From Haloquadratum sp. (lineage in GTDB: Archaea; Halobacteriota; Halobacteria; Halobacteriales; Haloferacaceae): 32,041 bases of DNA. Position numbers and translations under genes: made by a program. A model generated the notes under the pieces. It was not told the DNA's origin and ran no database searches. It was given only the letters and a program-made list of their open reading frames with translations. Where the stretch lies: positions 1-32,041 of the forward strand of contig JAQCNF010000160.1 of assembly GCA_028275165.1 (NCBI GenBank). The letters run 5' to 3'. Shown piece by piece: positions 16,611 through 24,806 of this stretch. Within the stretch, counting starts at the first letter, position 1. Each line of letters opens with the position of its first letter.

Positions 16611-17381
16611 CTATATTCGAGGCGAAACTTTCCATTTCTTCGTTATCTCCTCTTGATTCCCGCCGGAGCGAACACGTATATCGACGCATTCCCATCCAAG
16701 AGATTGGATGCCACCACCAGCAAGTTCAGCGTTAACCTCCGTACCAACTCGGTACCATCCGCTGCGTGGGCTGAGATCGGATTGAATCTCTCTGGGCGAG
16801 TCATCATAGGTTTCATCCCAGTTGATAGGCCCAGGCCCAGGCGACCGCTCAGTGAACGCATCATTATCTCCAATGAATCCGATACCGAGCAAGCCGACTG
16901 TGACTGGAACGCGAGAGACCTCGTCATTGTGGTTGTTGTACCATGTAGAGGCATATGCTCCACCTCCATACCACGCGCGGCCCTTCGATGTACGTGGTGC
17001 AGATGAAAATCCACCACGTCCTCTCCCAGTTGCGCCCCTTCCTTTTGCTTCGACCGTCCCAACCGGAGAGAGAGCGCCTAAACCTGAGATGACCCCCCCA
17101 AGAGTGGGTGGACGCCGGCTCGCGCGATCATCAGACCCATTACCCTGAGCTTGTGAGAATTCAGCATTGATTTCTCGGCGTGTCATCACCCACTGTGACT
17201 CATCCGGAACCGTCGTCACTTTGAGCGCTTCACCATCGTTCATCAAACTGATGTTGCGAATCACGTTTGATTTTCGTGGGGGTGGTGACTGATCAGATCC
17301 AAATGCGCTCAGACACCCTGCTGTGCCCCCGATAGCGATACTCCCTGCAACAGCCCGAATCAGCGTACGTCGTTTCATCAT
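16611..17381 (-). CDS. Tat-exported lipoprotein of unknown function
   Basis: The N-terminus MMKRRTLIRAVAGSIAIGG, then TAGC, has a twin-arginine motif, a hydrophobic stretch and a lipobox (GTAGC) with Cys at residue 23, so the protein should be exported folded and lipid-anchored outside the cell. The mature part is 234 residues, with a Gly/Arg-rich middle (EAKGRGATGRGRGGFSSAP) and an aromatic- and Gly-rich stretch (WYGGGAYASTWYNNHNDEVS). No catalytic motif is recognised. ATG at 17381 or the adjacent ATG at 17378 could be used. It is the first gene of the run leading to the spermidine-synthase-like protein, and its conserved-looking position suggests a shared task in the envelope, which is inference. 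Confidence 0.75.
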   Translation of the reverse strand: MMKRRTLIRAVAGSIAIGGTAGCLSAFGSDQSPPPRKSNVIRNISLMNDGEALKVTTVPDESQWVMTRREINAEFSQAQGNGSDDRASRRPPTLGGVISGLGALSPVGTVEAKGRGATGRGRGGFSSAPRTSKGRAWYGGGAYASTWYNNHNDEVSRVPVTVGLLGIGFIGDNDAFTERSPGPGPINWDETYDDSPREIQSDLSPRSGWYRVGTEVNAELAGGGIQSLGWECVDIRVRSGGNQEEITKKWKVSPRI

Positions 17382-17815
17382 ATTATGACGGTTAATATCG
17401 ACATACCAATTGCTTGCATGTCTTATTGGGTAAGTGCGAGATTGGTAACATTGATTTAAATTTTATGTGTCGATTTTACGTGCTTGATACATATGATACC
17501 CCCGAGTTGAATCTGGCACGCGTAGCGCGATTGTATCTTTCTCTGCGTTCGATCTGGAAGCTCAGTGTCGACATTCTAACCAATGAGAGCTATCCGGTGC
17601 CATCAGGGTGGTCGAACAGTGACAATCTCAATATGAGTGTCATTCCACTCGAGAACGCTCCTCTTGATATGTTCCCACGGGTTCGCGCTCACAGAGCCGC
17701 CCATTGGTATACAATCCACTTGTCTATGGAATTGCCGCATTGGAATATGCTGAGAAGGTAAGTGGCAGCTACTGCAGCATACAGATAAATTATCTTATAT
17801 ACCATTATTTTTGAT

Positions 17816-17968
17816 ATGAACGACAATACTGCAGCGCGTAGAAACACCTGTTCGAAATCAAGCAAACGGACGAGTGACGTGGCGTCAAGATCTACATCTT
17901 TGATTGTAACAGTGAAAGTCGCACATGATGGAGACAGTGATATGATATGTTCGGATCATGCAGCATAG
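17816..17968 (+). CDS. possible 50-aa frame overlapping the next small frame
   Basis: ATG at 17816 opens a 50-codon frame, MNDNTAARRNTCSKSSKRTS onward, whose second half (LIVTVKVAHDGDSDMICSDH) looks more protein-like than the first. It overlaps the following frame by 11 bases in another phase. It may be the 5' part of one former gene split by a frameshift. Confidence 0.25.
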   Translation: MNDNTAARRNTCSKSSKRTSDVASRSTSLIVTVKVAHDGDSDMICSDHAA

Positions 17969-18137
17969 CGGCGTCTCAGTCAACTCGAACCACGATATTG
18001 TAACTTATTTTTGCTGTAGCGAGGAGATCCCGCTGTTCACAGCAGATGAGTGGATCACTGGCGATTCTGTGCCTGAACATCGTGAAGATAGCAAGGCGAT
18101 CGGTTGCGCTGAGCCAATGAGTGTCTTACAATACTAA
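17958..18137 (+). CDS. possible small acidic protein, 59 aa
   Basis: ATG at 17958 opens a 59-codon frame ending at TAA 18135-18137. It is acidic (EEIPLFTADEWITGDSVPEH) and contains FCCSEE, faintly like the FC.E motif of YHS/TRASH metal-binding domains. The composition supports a real haloarchaeal coding region, intact or decayed. It precedes the IclR-type gene by 140 bases on the same strand. The family is not recognised. Confidence 0.4.
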   Translation: MQHSGVSVNSNHDIVTYFCCSEEIPLFTADEWITGDSVPEHREDSKAIGCAEPMSVLQY

Positions 18138-18262
18138 ACAAAACTGCGATTATATTCACAGTTCGAGTGAGCCGAACAACATATATCTGATCGGGTACTC
18201 CTAATACGACGCATCAATATGTAACGGTATATGAAAACACAGGCCGACGCAACAGACAACAT

Positions 18263-18268
18263 GGAGGT
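18263..18268 (+). promoter_or_regulatory. Shine-Dalgarno site of the IclR-type gene
   Basis: GGAGGT stands nine bases before the ATG at 18278. Most genes in the window lack such a site and look leaderless, so this leadered gene stands out, and the site fixes its start. Confidence 0.65.
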
Positions 18269-18277
18269 TTAGCGAAA

Positions 18278-19078
18278 ATGTCCTCAACTGATGATGAGGG
18301 TGGTGTTGAGACAACACAGCTCTCACTAAATATTTTAGAGTTTGTCGCTGCTCAAGACGGTGTACGATTGCGTGAAGTAAAGACAGCACTCGGTATCGCC
18401 AAGAGCACTGCCCACAAACATCTTACTACACTGCGTAAGAGTGGATTTCTCGTCAAGCGTGGAAAGACATATAATATGGGCATGAAATGCTTGAATTTCG
18501 GGGAAAGAGCCCGTCGTCGATGGCCTGGGTACACACACATTGAGGATGCGATCTCAGAGCTGACTGATCGGACTGAGGAAGACTGTGACTTCGTGGCTCC
18601 GGATCGAGGGCGAGCTATCACTATCGCGGAATCATATCATAAGTGGGTTAAATATAAAGGAACGAGCGGCGACTCGGCAAGGACGTATCGCGCACGCATG
18701 GGGTCTTATTACCATATGCACGCAACGGCATCAGGTCTTGCGATCCTCTCGACGTATTCCCGCTCCCGTGTTGACAGGATTATTGATGAATGGGGCTTGC
18801 CAGCCCGCACAGAGCATACGATTACTACGCGAGAGGAGCTATATCAGACGCTTGAAACGATTCGACAGCGAGGAATTGCAATCAATAACCAAGGATATAC
18901 ACAGGGAATGCGTAGTATTGGAAGGCCCGTTTACGGGGATCAAGAGCGGGTTATTGGTGCACTGAGCGTCTCTGGACCGACATACCGGATCGATGGGGCA
19001 GTCCTTGATGAAGAGATTCCAGATGCCCTGAATCACGTGGGAAGAAAGTTAGAGGAGGCCATCACATCACAAGATTGA
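18278..19078 (+). CDS. IclR-family transcriptional regulator
   Basis: The 266-residue protein has an N-terminal winged helix-turn-helix (about 12-75): SLNILEFVAAQDGVRLREVK, then GIAKSTAHKHLTTLRKSGFL. The GIAKSTAHKHL recognition helix is typical of IclR proteins. The C-terminal effector domain (about 85-260) has family features such as YYHMHATASGLAILS near 145-160, GIAINNQGYTQGMRSIGRPV and VIGALSVSGPTYRI. IclR regulators usually sense small metabolites and control neighbouring catabolic or uptake genes. Position directly upstream of a PotDABC-like importer and an alcohol/aldehyde dehydrogenase pair makes these its likely targets. The intergenic 95 bases to the binding-protein gene contain that gene's own TATA-like box. 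Confidence 0.9.
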   Translation: MSSTDDEGGVETTQLSLNILEFVAAQDGVRLREVKTALGIAKSTAHKHLTTLRKSGFLVKRGKTYNMGMKCLNFGERARRRWPGYTHIEDAISELTDRTEEDCDFVAPDRGRAITIAESYHKWVKYKGTSGDSARTYRARMGSYYHMHATASGLAILSTYSRSRVDRIIDEWGLPARTEHTITTREELYQTLETIRQRGIAINNQGYTQGMRSIGRPVYGDQERVIGALSVSGPTYRIDGAVLDEEIPDALNHVGRKLEEAITSQD

Positions 19079-19149
19079 ATTGATCTGTCGATATCTCGAT
19101 TTCTTCAGCGCTTATTTCAGTTCTGGAGTGAGAGTAGTATATTGGTAGG

Positions 19150-19163
19150 TAAATTTTTATTAC
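19150..19163 (+). promoter_or_regulatory. TATA-like box of the importer operon
   Basis: TAAATTTTTATTAC lies about 25 to 38 bases before the ATG at 19188. The spacing fits an archaeal promoter giving a leaderless transcript that begins at or near that ATG rather than at the GTG at 19173. Confidence 0.45.
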
Positions 19164-19187
19164 TACAGTGGCGTGTTCTGGCATAGC

Positions 19188-20372
19188 ATGTGTGCTAAGC
19201 ATGATCATTTCAATAGTAAGTCAACTGATAGTAGCGTTTGTGGCCGCCGTCAGTTTCTTACTGCTGCTGGAGTGGGTGCAACAGGAATTCTGGCAGGATG
19301 TACTTCGTTAGCCAGTAACGAAGGTGGTGGTAGTAGCGAGGGTGGTGCTACCGCTGGAGAGGCAGATAGCGGGCCTGATTTTAGCGGTGAAACACTTCGG
19401 GTGATGGTGTGGAGTGGAAACTATGCAGATCGGTTTGAACAGACAATCAAGCCGATGTATGAAGAGAAAACTGGTGGACGATTGCAGGTTAATCGTGGGT
19501 GGAATGAAATTCTTGCTCAGATACGCTCTGCACCCGAAGATGAACCACCTTTTGATGTCACAATCACGGAAGGGTATTTTTACCTTCTTGGCCGCAACGA
19601 CGACCTGTTCCTCCCCTTGCGGAAAGAGAATATTCCGAATCTGACTGAAGCTATCGACTATTATACCGATTTCCGTACCACTGAGTACGGTGTGCCGGCA
19701 GACGGTGCCCCGACGACCCTCATCTATCGAAATACTCTCGACTTTGAGCCATCTCAGTGGTCAGACCTGGCATCAATGAAAGTCCAGAGGAGTAATGGTA
19801 TCGGCATCGATAAGGGATTTTGGTGGTTCCCACAGCATGATGCTGCTGTTGCGATGGACGAGATGGAACTAGCCGAAGAGGTGTATGACACTGAAATGAG
19901 GATGGATGTCTTCGATTACATGAGTGAAGAATGGGGTATTCAAGGATGGGCCACGTCTGGTGAAGATATCTGGCAGATGTTCAATAATGGTATTATTGAT
20001 TATGCTCAGTGGTATTATGAGCAGACCGCATTCGATATTGGTGACTATGATGAACTGAGTCATACTGCACCGTCCCGAAATAGTGGATTCGTTAATCACT
20101 GGTGTCCAGTCCGTGGAACTGATAAACGACGAATGGCTGAAGACTTCCTCAACTTCATCATGGACGCTGACACACAAACGCAGTGGTCAAAGAACAGTCC
20201 AACCCTGTTTACAAACGAGAATATGGAGTACGCCACTGAGAAGCTTACAGAGGACCTTCCAACGAATAGTGAGGAAGCAGCGAAGATTGCCTGGCCTGAT
20301 TTCAGCTACGTGAATTCTAACTTTGAGATGTTTAGTGATCGTATTTCGAAAATGGAGGCAAACTCGGGGTAG
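19188..20372 (+). CDS. potD: PotD-like substrate-binding lipoprotein of an ABC importer
   Basis: This is the extracellular binding protein of a spermidine/putrescine-type ABC importer. From the ATG at 19188 it has a Tat motif and lipobox, GRRQFLTAAGVGATGILAGC, then a Gly/Ser-rich linker (NEGGGSSEGGATAGEADSG) before the mature domain. The mature part starts TLRVMVWSGNYADRFEQTI, typical for the PotD/extracellular solute-binding family 1 group. Aromatic residues that could cage a cationic ligand occur (VWSGNY, GFWWFPQ, AQWYYEQ), which fits a quaternary amine or polyamine but does not prove it. The GTG at 19173 would add five residues and fits the TATA spacing less well. The gene is followed by the ATPase and two permeases in order. 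The ligand is unknown; choline-like compounds are suggested by the dehydrogenase pair downstream. Confidence 0.85.
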   Translation: MCAKHDHFNSKSTDSSVCGRRQFLTAAGVGATGILAGCTSLASNEGGGSSEGGATAGEADSGPDFSGETLRVMVWSGNYADRFEQTIKPMYEEKTGGRLQVNRGWNEILAQIRSAPEDEPPFDVTITEGYFYLLGRNDDLFLPLRKENIPNLTEAIDYYTDFRTTEYGVPADGAPTTLIYRNTLDFEPSQWSDLASMKVQRSNGIGIDKGFWWFPQHDAAVAMDEMELAEEVYDTEMRMDVFDYMSEEWGIQGWATSGEDIWQMFNNGIIDYAQWYYEQTAFDIGDYDELSHTAPSRNSGFVNHWCPVRGTDKRRMAEDFLNFIMDADTQTQWSKNSPTLFTNENMEYATEKLTEDLPTNSEEAAKIAWPDFSYVNSNFEMFSDRISKMEANSG

Positions 20373-20444
20373 CGATGTTTGAACGACGAGATACGTCAGG
20401 TGGTAATCCGGGGACGATTCGTTTAATTTACACCAGCGTATATT

Positions 20445-21590
20445 ATGTCAGAAGTTGAATTAAAACGTCTCTCGAAGTCATTCGGGAACCTTACCGCAGT
20501 TGATGATATCTCGCTGTCAGTCCGAGATGGTGAGTTACTCTGTTTACTCGGCCCCAGTGGGTGTGGAAAGTCAACAACGATGCGGATGATAAGCGGCCTC
20601 GAAACTCCAACTTCGGGGGTTGTGCACATCGGTGGTCATGATGTCACCGAAAATCCAGCGTACGAACGCGATACCTCGATGGTGTTTCAAGACTGGGCAC
20701 TGTTCCCATACAAAACGGTCTTAGAAAACGTCGTATTTGGGCTGAGAATGCGTGGTGATAGTCGCACCGAACGGACACAGCGGGCCCGTGAGATGCTTGA
20801 GCGTGTCCATATGGCAGCGTACGAGGACTATAGTCCAGCAGATCTGTCTGGTGGGCAGAAGCAACGAGTTGCACTTGCTCGCTCCCTGGCAGTTGATCCT
20901 GATGTTCTCTTGCTTGATGAGCCACTCTCAAATCTTGACAAGCGGCTTCGAGAGGAGATGCAAATTGAATTGAAAAATATTCATAGGCAGTTTGACAAGA
21001 CGTTTGTTTATGTAACTCATAATCAAGACGAGGCATTCACGCTCGCAGATCGAATTGGGATTATCAATGATGGCGAACTTGTGCAAGTTGGTGAACCAAA
21101 CGAGGTCTACCAGGATCCCACTAACAGGTTCGTTGAAGAATTCTTAGGGGATACGAACTTCATTGATGGAACACTCAAGCAACTCAATGACTCTCGATGT
21201 GCCATCTCAACCTCTCTTGGTCCGACCATTGGGGTTTCAGATAATCGCGAAATCGACTCCCAGACGAGCCTCACGATTTCACTCCGACCAGAGGTTATGC
21301 AACTCCAACCACAGAGTCAGAGCCGAGATGAGACATCGGCTGCAGACTCTGTACGGGCGGATGGAAACGGAAAAGAAGGTTATAGCGTGAACGGAGTCGT
21401 TGAAAATACAATCTATCGTGGTTCGACGATACGATATATCGTTGATACCGGGAGTGAAGACCTGTTTGTTGAACAGCAGGTGACTGGACGATCAGATATC
21501 ACTCAGGGTGACGATGTAGAGTTGACATGGCAGAGTGAAGATATGCTCTTCTTTGATTCTGAAGACGATCGCATGAGGGTATATCAGTGA
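20445..21590 (+). CDS. potA: PotA-like ABC transporter ATPase
   Basis: The 381-residue ATPase energises the importer on the cytoplasmic side. All motifs are intact: Walker A GPSGCGKST (36-44), Q-loop Gln 82 (VFQDWALFPYK), signature LSGGQ (134-138), Walker B VLLLDEP (154-160) with Glu 159, D-loop SNLD, and the switch His in VTHNQDEAF (near 191). The C-terminal 140 residues are a TOBE-type regulatory domain (SLRPEVMQL, then VVENTIYRGSTIRYIV), as in PotA and CysA-type importers. An acidic, Ser-rich insertion splits that domain around residues 285-315. The ATG is 72 bases after the binding-protein gene and follows an AT-rich TTTAATTTA that may serve as an extra internal promoter. Its stop overlaps the permease start by 4 bases. 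Confidence 0.93.
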   Translation: MSEVELKRLSKSFGNLTAVDDISLSVRDGELLCLLGPSGCGKSTTMRMISGLETPTSGVVHIGGHDVTENPAYERDTSMVFQDWALFPYKTVLENVVFGLRMRGDSRTERTQRAREMLERVHMAAYEDYSPADLSGGQKQRVALARSLAVDPDVLLLDEPLSNLDKRLREEMQIELKNIHRQFDKTFVYVTHNQDEAFTLADRIGIINDGELVQVGEPNEVYQDPTNRFVEEFLGDTNFIDGTLKQLNDSRCAISTSLGPTIGVSDNREIDSQTSLTISLRPEVMQLQPQSQSRDETSAADSVRADGNGKEGYSVNGVVENTIYRGSTIRYIVDTGSEDLFVEQQVTGRSDITQGDDVELTWQSEDMLFFDSEDDRMRVYQ

Positions 21591-22510
21591 GCGTAGACCG
21601 GCCAGGTACTATTCTCGAGCGTCTGTGGACTCCCTTCCGAAACCAATCAGGCTTGAGACGATCACTATTGCTGATGAGCCCGCTCATCATATTTGAGCTA
21701 CTCGTATTTGTCGCTCCATTTATTATTCTCATACGAATCAGTCTAAGTGAGCAATCTCAGGGCATCCCATACGCTGAAGGAACATTCTCTATCGCATCGT
21801 ATATCGAGGTGATCCGCTCAGAGCTACTACAAGGGATTATTATTTACTCATTTCAGTTGGGTGTGATTGCAACTGTGATTACGGTCACTCTCGCTGTGTT
21901 TTACGCTTACGCTGCATGGCGTGCCAGTGGGCTGCTCAAATCAGCCCTCCTGTTTTCTGTTATTTTACCACTTCTGACGACGCTCGTGATTAAGACATAC
22001 ACGTGGATTCCACTGTTAGCCCCGAATGGCACGCTCAACAATTTGCTATTAGCAGTGCAGTTGCTCCAGTCGCCGGTTCAACTTGCCCCGAACACAATTG
22101 GCGTGATTGTTGGACAGGTGTACATTATCTTCCCATATGCGATGCTCTCCGTCTACAGTGTCCTTTCATCAGTGAAGTGGGAACTCGTTGAGGCCGCGCG
22201 TGACCTCGGAGCTGGTAGAGTCCGGTCATTCTTCGAAGTTGTCCTGCCAGATATTATGCCTGGAATCACCGTGGCGACTGTGATCTCGTTCGCTTGGAGT
22301 GTTGGCGCATACTCGGCACCGGCACTGCTCGGTGCAGGAAGCGATCGAACATTTGCACTTGAGGTCCAAGAACAGATGTTGATCAACTTCAATTGGCCGA
22401 TTGCAACAGCACTCTCGACAATCATGCTCGTGTTGATGCTCGTCAGTATTCTGTTCATCTATGTGACTCTCGGCCGGATTGGGGGGAATCTTCAAAATGT
22501 CAGTCAGTAG
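21587..22510 (+). CDS. potB: PotB-like ABC importer permease
   Basis: This is a 307-residue membrane permease with six hydrophobic helices, the first LLMSPLIIFELLVFVAPFII at about 25-45. The ATPase-contacting EAA loop is present as EAARDLGAGRVRSFFEVVLP (about 205-224). It begins with GTG at 21587, overlapping the stop of the ATPase gene by four bases, which implies translational coupling. The large early periplasmic loop (about 55-80) is as in PotB. It pairs with the second permease, whose gene overlaps its own 3' end by 14 bases. An open frame in the other direction here is a shadow. Confidence 0.92.
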   Translation: MSVDRPGTILERLWTPFRNQSGLRRSLLLMSPLIIFELLVFVAPFIILIRISLSEQSQGIPYAEGTFSIASYIEVIRSELLQGIIIYSFQLGVIATVITVTLAVFYAYAAWRASGLLKSALLFSVILPLLTTLVIKTYTWIPLLAPNGTLNNLLLAVQLLQSPVQLAPNTIGVIVGQVYIIFPYAMLSVYSVLSSVKWELVEAARDLGAGRVRSFFEVVLPDIMPGITVATVISFAWSVGAYSAPALLGAGSDRTFALEVQEQMLINFNWPIATALSTIMLVLMLVSILFIYVTLGRIGGNLQNVSQ

Positions 22511-23303
22511 AGAGCAGATTGGAACGGCAGCATTTCGCTTTGGATATATCGCCATATTCAGTCTGCTATTGCTCCCGCTGGTAATTGTAATCGCCACATC
22601 ATTCTCTTCCTCAGGCAATCTTCAATTCCCCCCACAAGGATTTTCATTCCAATGGTATAGTGCCTTCTTTACTGACATCGCCTGGCTGAGGGCATTTGAT
22701 AATAGCATCATCGTTGGTGTTGGAACGACAATCTTAGCGACGATCATGGGGCTTACTGCTGCGTTTGGAGTAGAAACTCACCGAGGGCGAGCGAGCAACC
22801 TACTAACACCGATAGTTATCCTCCCACTGCTGGTTCCGCCAGTTATTCTTGGAGTAACACTTTTAGTGTACTTCAGCCGACTTGGAATTCGGTCATCGTA
22901 TTTCGCGGTGATTCTTGCTCATAGTCTCTGGGCGACCCCGCTCGTATTCTTTGTCATGCAGTCAGTTCTTCAGCGATTTGACTGGCAACTTCACGATGCA
23001 GGAATGGATCTCGGAGCAAACCCAATTCGTGTATTCATCTATGTGGTGCTTCCAAATGTGAAGAGCGGTGTCTTTGTTGCGGCACTCCTCGGATTCATCG
23101 TGAGTCTTCAAGAGTTCGTAATGGCACTGTTTCTCTCCAACTACCAGACACAGACGATCCCTGTCTTGGCCTGGAGCTCCCTTCGACAGTCACTCACACC
23201 GACAGTGAGCGTCGTCTCAACATTTCTCATTCTCATCTCCTTCGTGGGCCTGGTGAGTGCCATGATAGCTATCAATATCGAATTCATTGCCAAGCGTTTG
23301 TGA
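22497..23303 (+). CDS. potC: PotC-like ABC importer permease
   Basis: This is the second permease of the importer, 268 residues from the ATG at 22497 (MSVSREQIGTAAFRFGYIA). A TTG at 22479 would add six residues but is less likely. Six membrane helices are visible, starting with IFSLLLLPLVIVIATSF. Its EAA-type loop reads DAGMDLGANPIRVFIYVVLP (about 174-193), with Asp-Ala-Gly for the Glu-Ala-Ala, a common variant. The typical PotC polar stretch follows helix one (GNLQFPPQGFSFQWYSAFF). The gene overlaps potB by 14 bases, so the two proteins are made from one message. The convergent iron alcohol dehydrogenase gene ends 70 bases downstream. Confidence 0.92.
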   Translation: MSVSREQIGTAAFRFGYIAIFSLLLLPLVIVIATSFSSSGNLQFPPQGFSFQWYSAFFTDIAWLRAFDNSIIVGVGTTILATIMGLTAAFGVETHRGRASNLLTPIVILPLLVPPVILGVTLLVYFSRLGIRSSYFAVILAHSLWATPLVFFVMQSVLQRFDWQLHDAGMDLGANPIRVFIYVVLPNVKSGVFVAALLGFIVSLQEFVMALFLSNYQTQTIPVLAWSSLRQSLTPTVSVVSTFLILISFVGLVSAMIAINIEFIAKRL

Positions 23304-23373
23304 GTTATTTGGAGTGTTTCGCCGCAGTGGTGGATAAATAACAAATGACATGACTCCGACCCTTGGGAGGATG

Positions 23374-24573
23374 TTAGTATGCGTTGCGGGTAATCTCCAG
23401 TAAATCGGCCGCGTCTGCCTCACGTGGGTTGTCATGGATTTCGATTGTCTCCAGAGATTTCGATGCGATTCTCTCAAGATCGCCACTGTCAACGCCCAGT
23501 TCCTCAAGACTCGTTGGAAGGTCGACTGAATCAATAAGCGTCTCAACAGCTTCAACACCCCTTCGTGCTGCTTCAAGATCAGATAGTCCTGATGTGGTGA
23601 CACCCACAGCTTCCGCTACCTCTGCGTATCGAGCGGGATGTGTTTCTAAATTGTATCGCATCACTGGTGGGGTGAATACTGCGATTGCTTCTCCGTGTGG
23701 GATTTCTGGGTACATCCCGCCTGTCACTTCGGCTAATGAGTGAATTGCACCAAACCCAGCGTAGTTCTCACAAAAGCCAGCCATATGTGAACCGAACAGA
23801 AGTTGCTCCCGTGATTGCATGTTTCCTGTGGTATACGCATCAGACAGATACGTCGAAACGAGTCCCATTACATGGTGTGTGTAAGGCTTCACCAACTCAG
23901 GCGCGCCTGCAGCGACGTGATTCTCGAGAGCATGTGAAAACGCATCAAATCCGGTCGCAGCCGTCTGCCGTGGTGGAAGGGACGCTGTCAATTCGGGGTC
24001 GACAAGCGAGATGTCTGCTCCAAGATATGGACCTCCGGGAGATAGTGGCGGTTGACCGATTGCCATTTTGAATTGTCGTTCCTCTGCAGTTATGACTGCC
24101 CAATAATCAACCTCACTTCCAGTGCCAGCGGTGGTTGGGATAGTAATCAGTGGATGTGTTTGAGATTCGATTGTTCCTGCGGTGACATCTGCCGGCGTGT
24201 TTACCTCGTACTCAGAGAGTGGGAGATGATTCGTTTTTAGCAATGTCGCACACTTTGCCGTATCGATAACGCTTCCCCCGCCGACCGCCACAACAACGTC
24301 GTGGTCACCGCTCTCTAAGACGCTCAATGCATCAGATACCATCGATTCTGTCGGGTTTGGTTTTACATTATCATATATATCATATGTGATATTTTCACCC
24401 TCGATTGATGTCTCAATTATATCGAGAATGCCAGCCTTACGAATTCCTTGATCAGTGATAATGAGTGCAGTTTTCCACCCCTTGCTATCAATCAGTTCAC
24501 CGACTCGGTCACTCTTACCGTTTCCAAATTCAACCCAGATAGGAAAGGAGAATGTATGTGCTCCGAGACTCAT
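23374..24573 (-). CDS. type III iron-containing alcohol dehydrogenase
   Basis: The 399-residue enzyme oxidises an alcohol with NAD(P) using an iron centre. The cofactor loop GGGSVIDTAK (about 97-106) and the strand-turn TIPTTAGTGSEV are family hallmarks. Metal ligands are visible: Asp in TGFDAFSHALE with the nearby His, His in GAIHSLAEVTGG, and His in PEIPHGEA. Length matches the family (about 385-400). GbsB of Bacillus, which oxidises choline, belongs to this family. Here the gene is divergent from a betaine-aldehyde-dehydrogenase-like gene and next to a PotDABC-type importer. Choline is therefore a fair candidate substrate, but other amino-alcohols or diols are possible. The start ATG at 24573 has a short inverted repeat just upstream. 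It may be controlled by the IclR-type protein. Confidence 0.88.
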   Translation of the reverse strand: MSLGAHTFSFPIWVEFGNGKSDRVGELIDSKGWKTALIITDQGIRKAGILDIIETSIEGENITYDIYDNVKPNPTESMVSDALSVLESGDHDVVVAVGGGSVIDTAKCATLLKTNHLPLSEYEVNTPADVTAGTIESQTHPLITIPTTAGTGSEVDYWAVITAEERQFKMAIGQPPLSPGGPYLGADISLVDPELTASLPPRQTAATGFDAFSHALENHVAAGAPELVKPYTHHVMGLVSTYLSDAYTTGNMQSREQLLFGSHMAGFCENYAGFGAIHSLAEVTGGMYPEIPHGEAIAVFTPPVMRYNLETHPARYAEVAEAVGVTTSGLSDLEAARRGVEAVETLIDSVDLPTSLEELGVDSGDLERIASKSLETIEIHDNPREADAADLLEITRNAY

Positions 24574-24592
24574 CTGAGGGTCCGAAATTGAA

Positions 24593-24616
24593 ATATCTGA
24601 AATCCAAAACAGATAT
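24593..24616. promoter_or_regulatory. inverted repeat in the divergent promoter region, possible operator
   Basis: ATATCTG (24593-24599) and CAGATAT (24610-24616) are perfect inverted copies separated by ten bases, 20 to 43 bases before the start of the reverse-strand alcohol dehydrogenase gene. Placement at its core promoter suits a repressor site, perhaps for the IclR-type protein. This is inference from position. Confidence 0.35.
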
Positions 24617-24777
24617 GTGTGGCGTGCTGACGGCTATATTGTATCATATACAAGTGACGATGTTAGACGAGATATTAATATCCATTGAAAAAAGCCAATA
24701 TTGCTGATTTGTGTCCGAAAAGGTCGCACTAGCGATTGTATGGAGAAACGTTGTTTGATTGCTAAAGGGGAAGAAGA

Positions 24778-24787
24778 TTTTTTTATT
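24778..24787 (+). promoter_or_regulatory. TATA-like box of the aldehyde dehydrogenase gene
   Basis: A T-rich TTTTTTATTC run lies 20 to 29 bases before the ATG at 24807, matching an archaeal TATA box for a leaderless transcript. The 233 bases between the two divergent dehydrogenase genes contain no gene. Confidence 0.45.
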
Positions 24788-24806
24788 CTCATTGAGGTAA
24801 ATTAGT

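Larger units (their letters stand above)
17382..18277. other. 896-base intergenic stretch with short coding-like frames
   Basis: A 115-codon forward frame at 17414-17761 lacks haloarchaeal composition, and a 33-codon reverse frame at 17603-17704 (MGGSVSANPWEHIKRSVLEW) is somewhat better; both may be debris. Two overlapping short forward frames at 17816-17968 and 17958-18137 are listed separately. No RNA gene or repeat is evident. The last 100 bases are AT-rich and must carry the promoter of the IclR-type gene. Confidence 0.4.

Noticed and set aside
16482..17006. 174-codon forward frame opposite the Tat lipoprotein gene
   Set aside because: The reverse-strand gene has a clear Tat signal and lipobox; this frame has no recognisable feature and an unsuitable composition.
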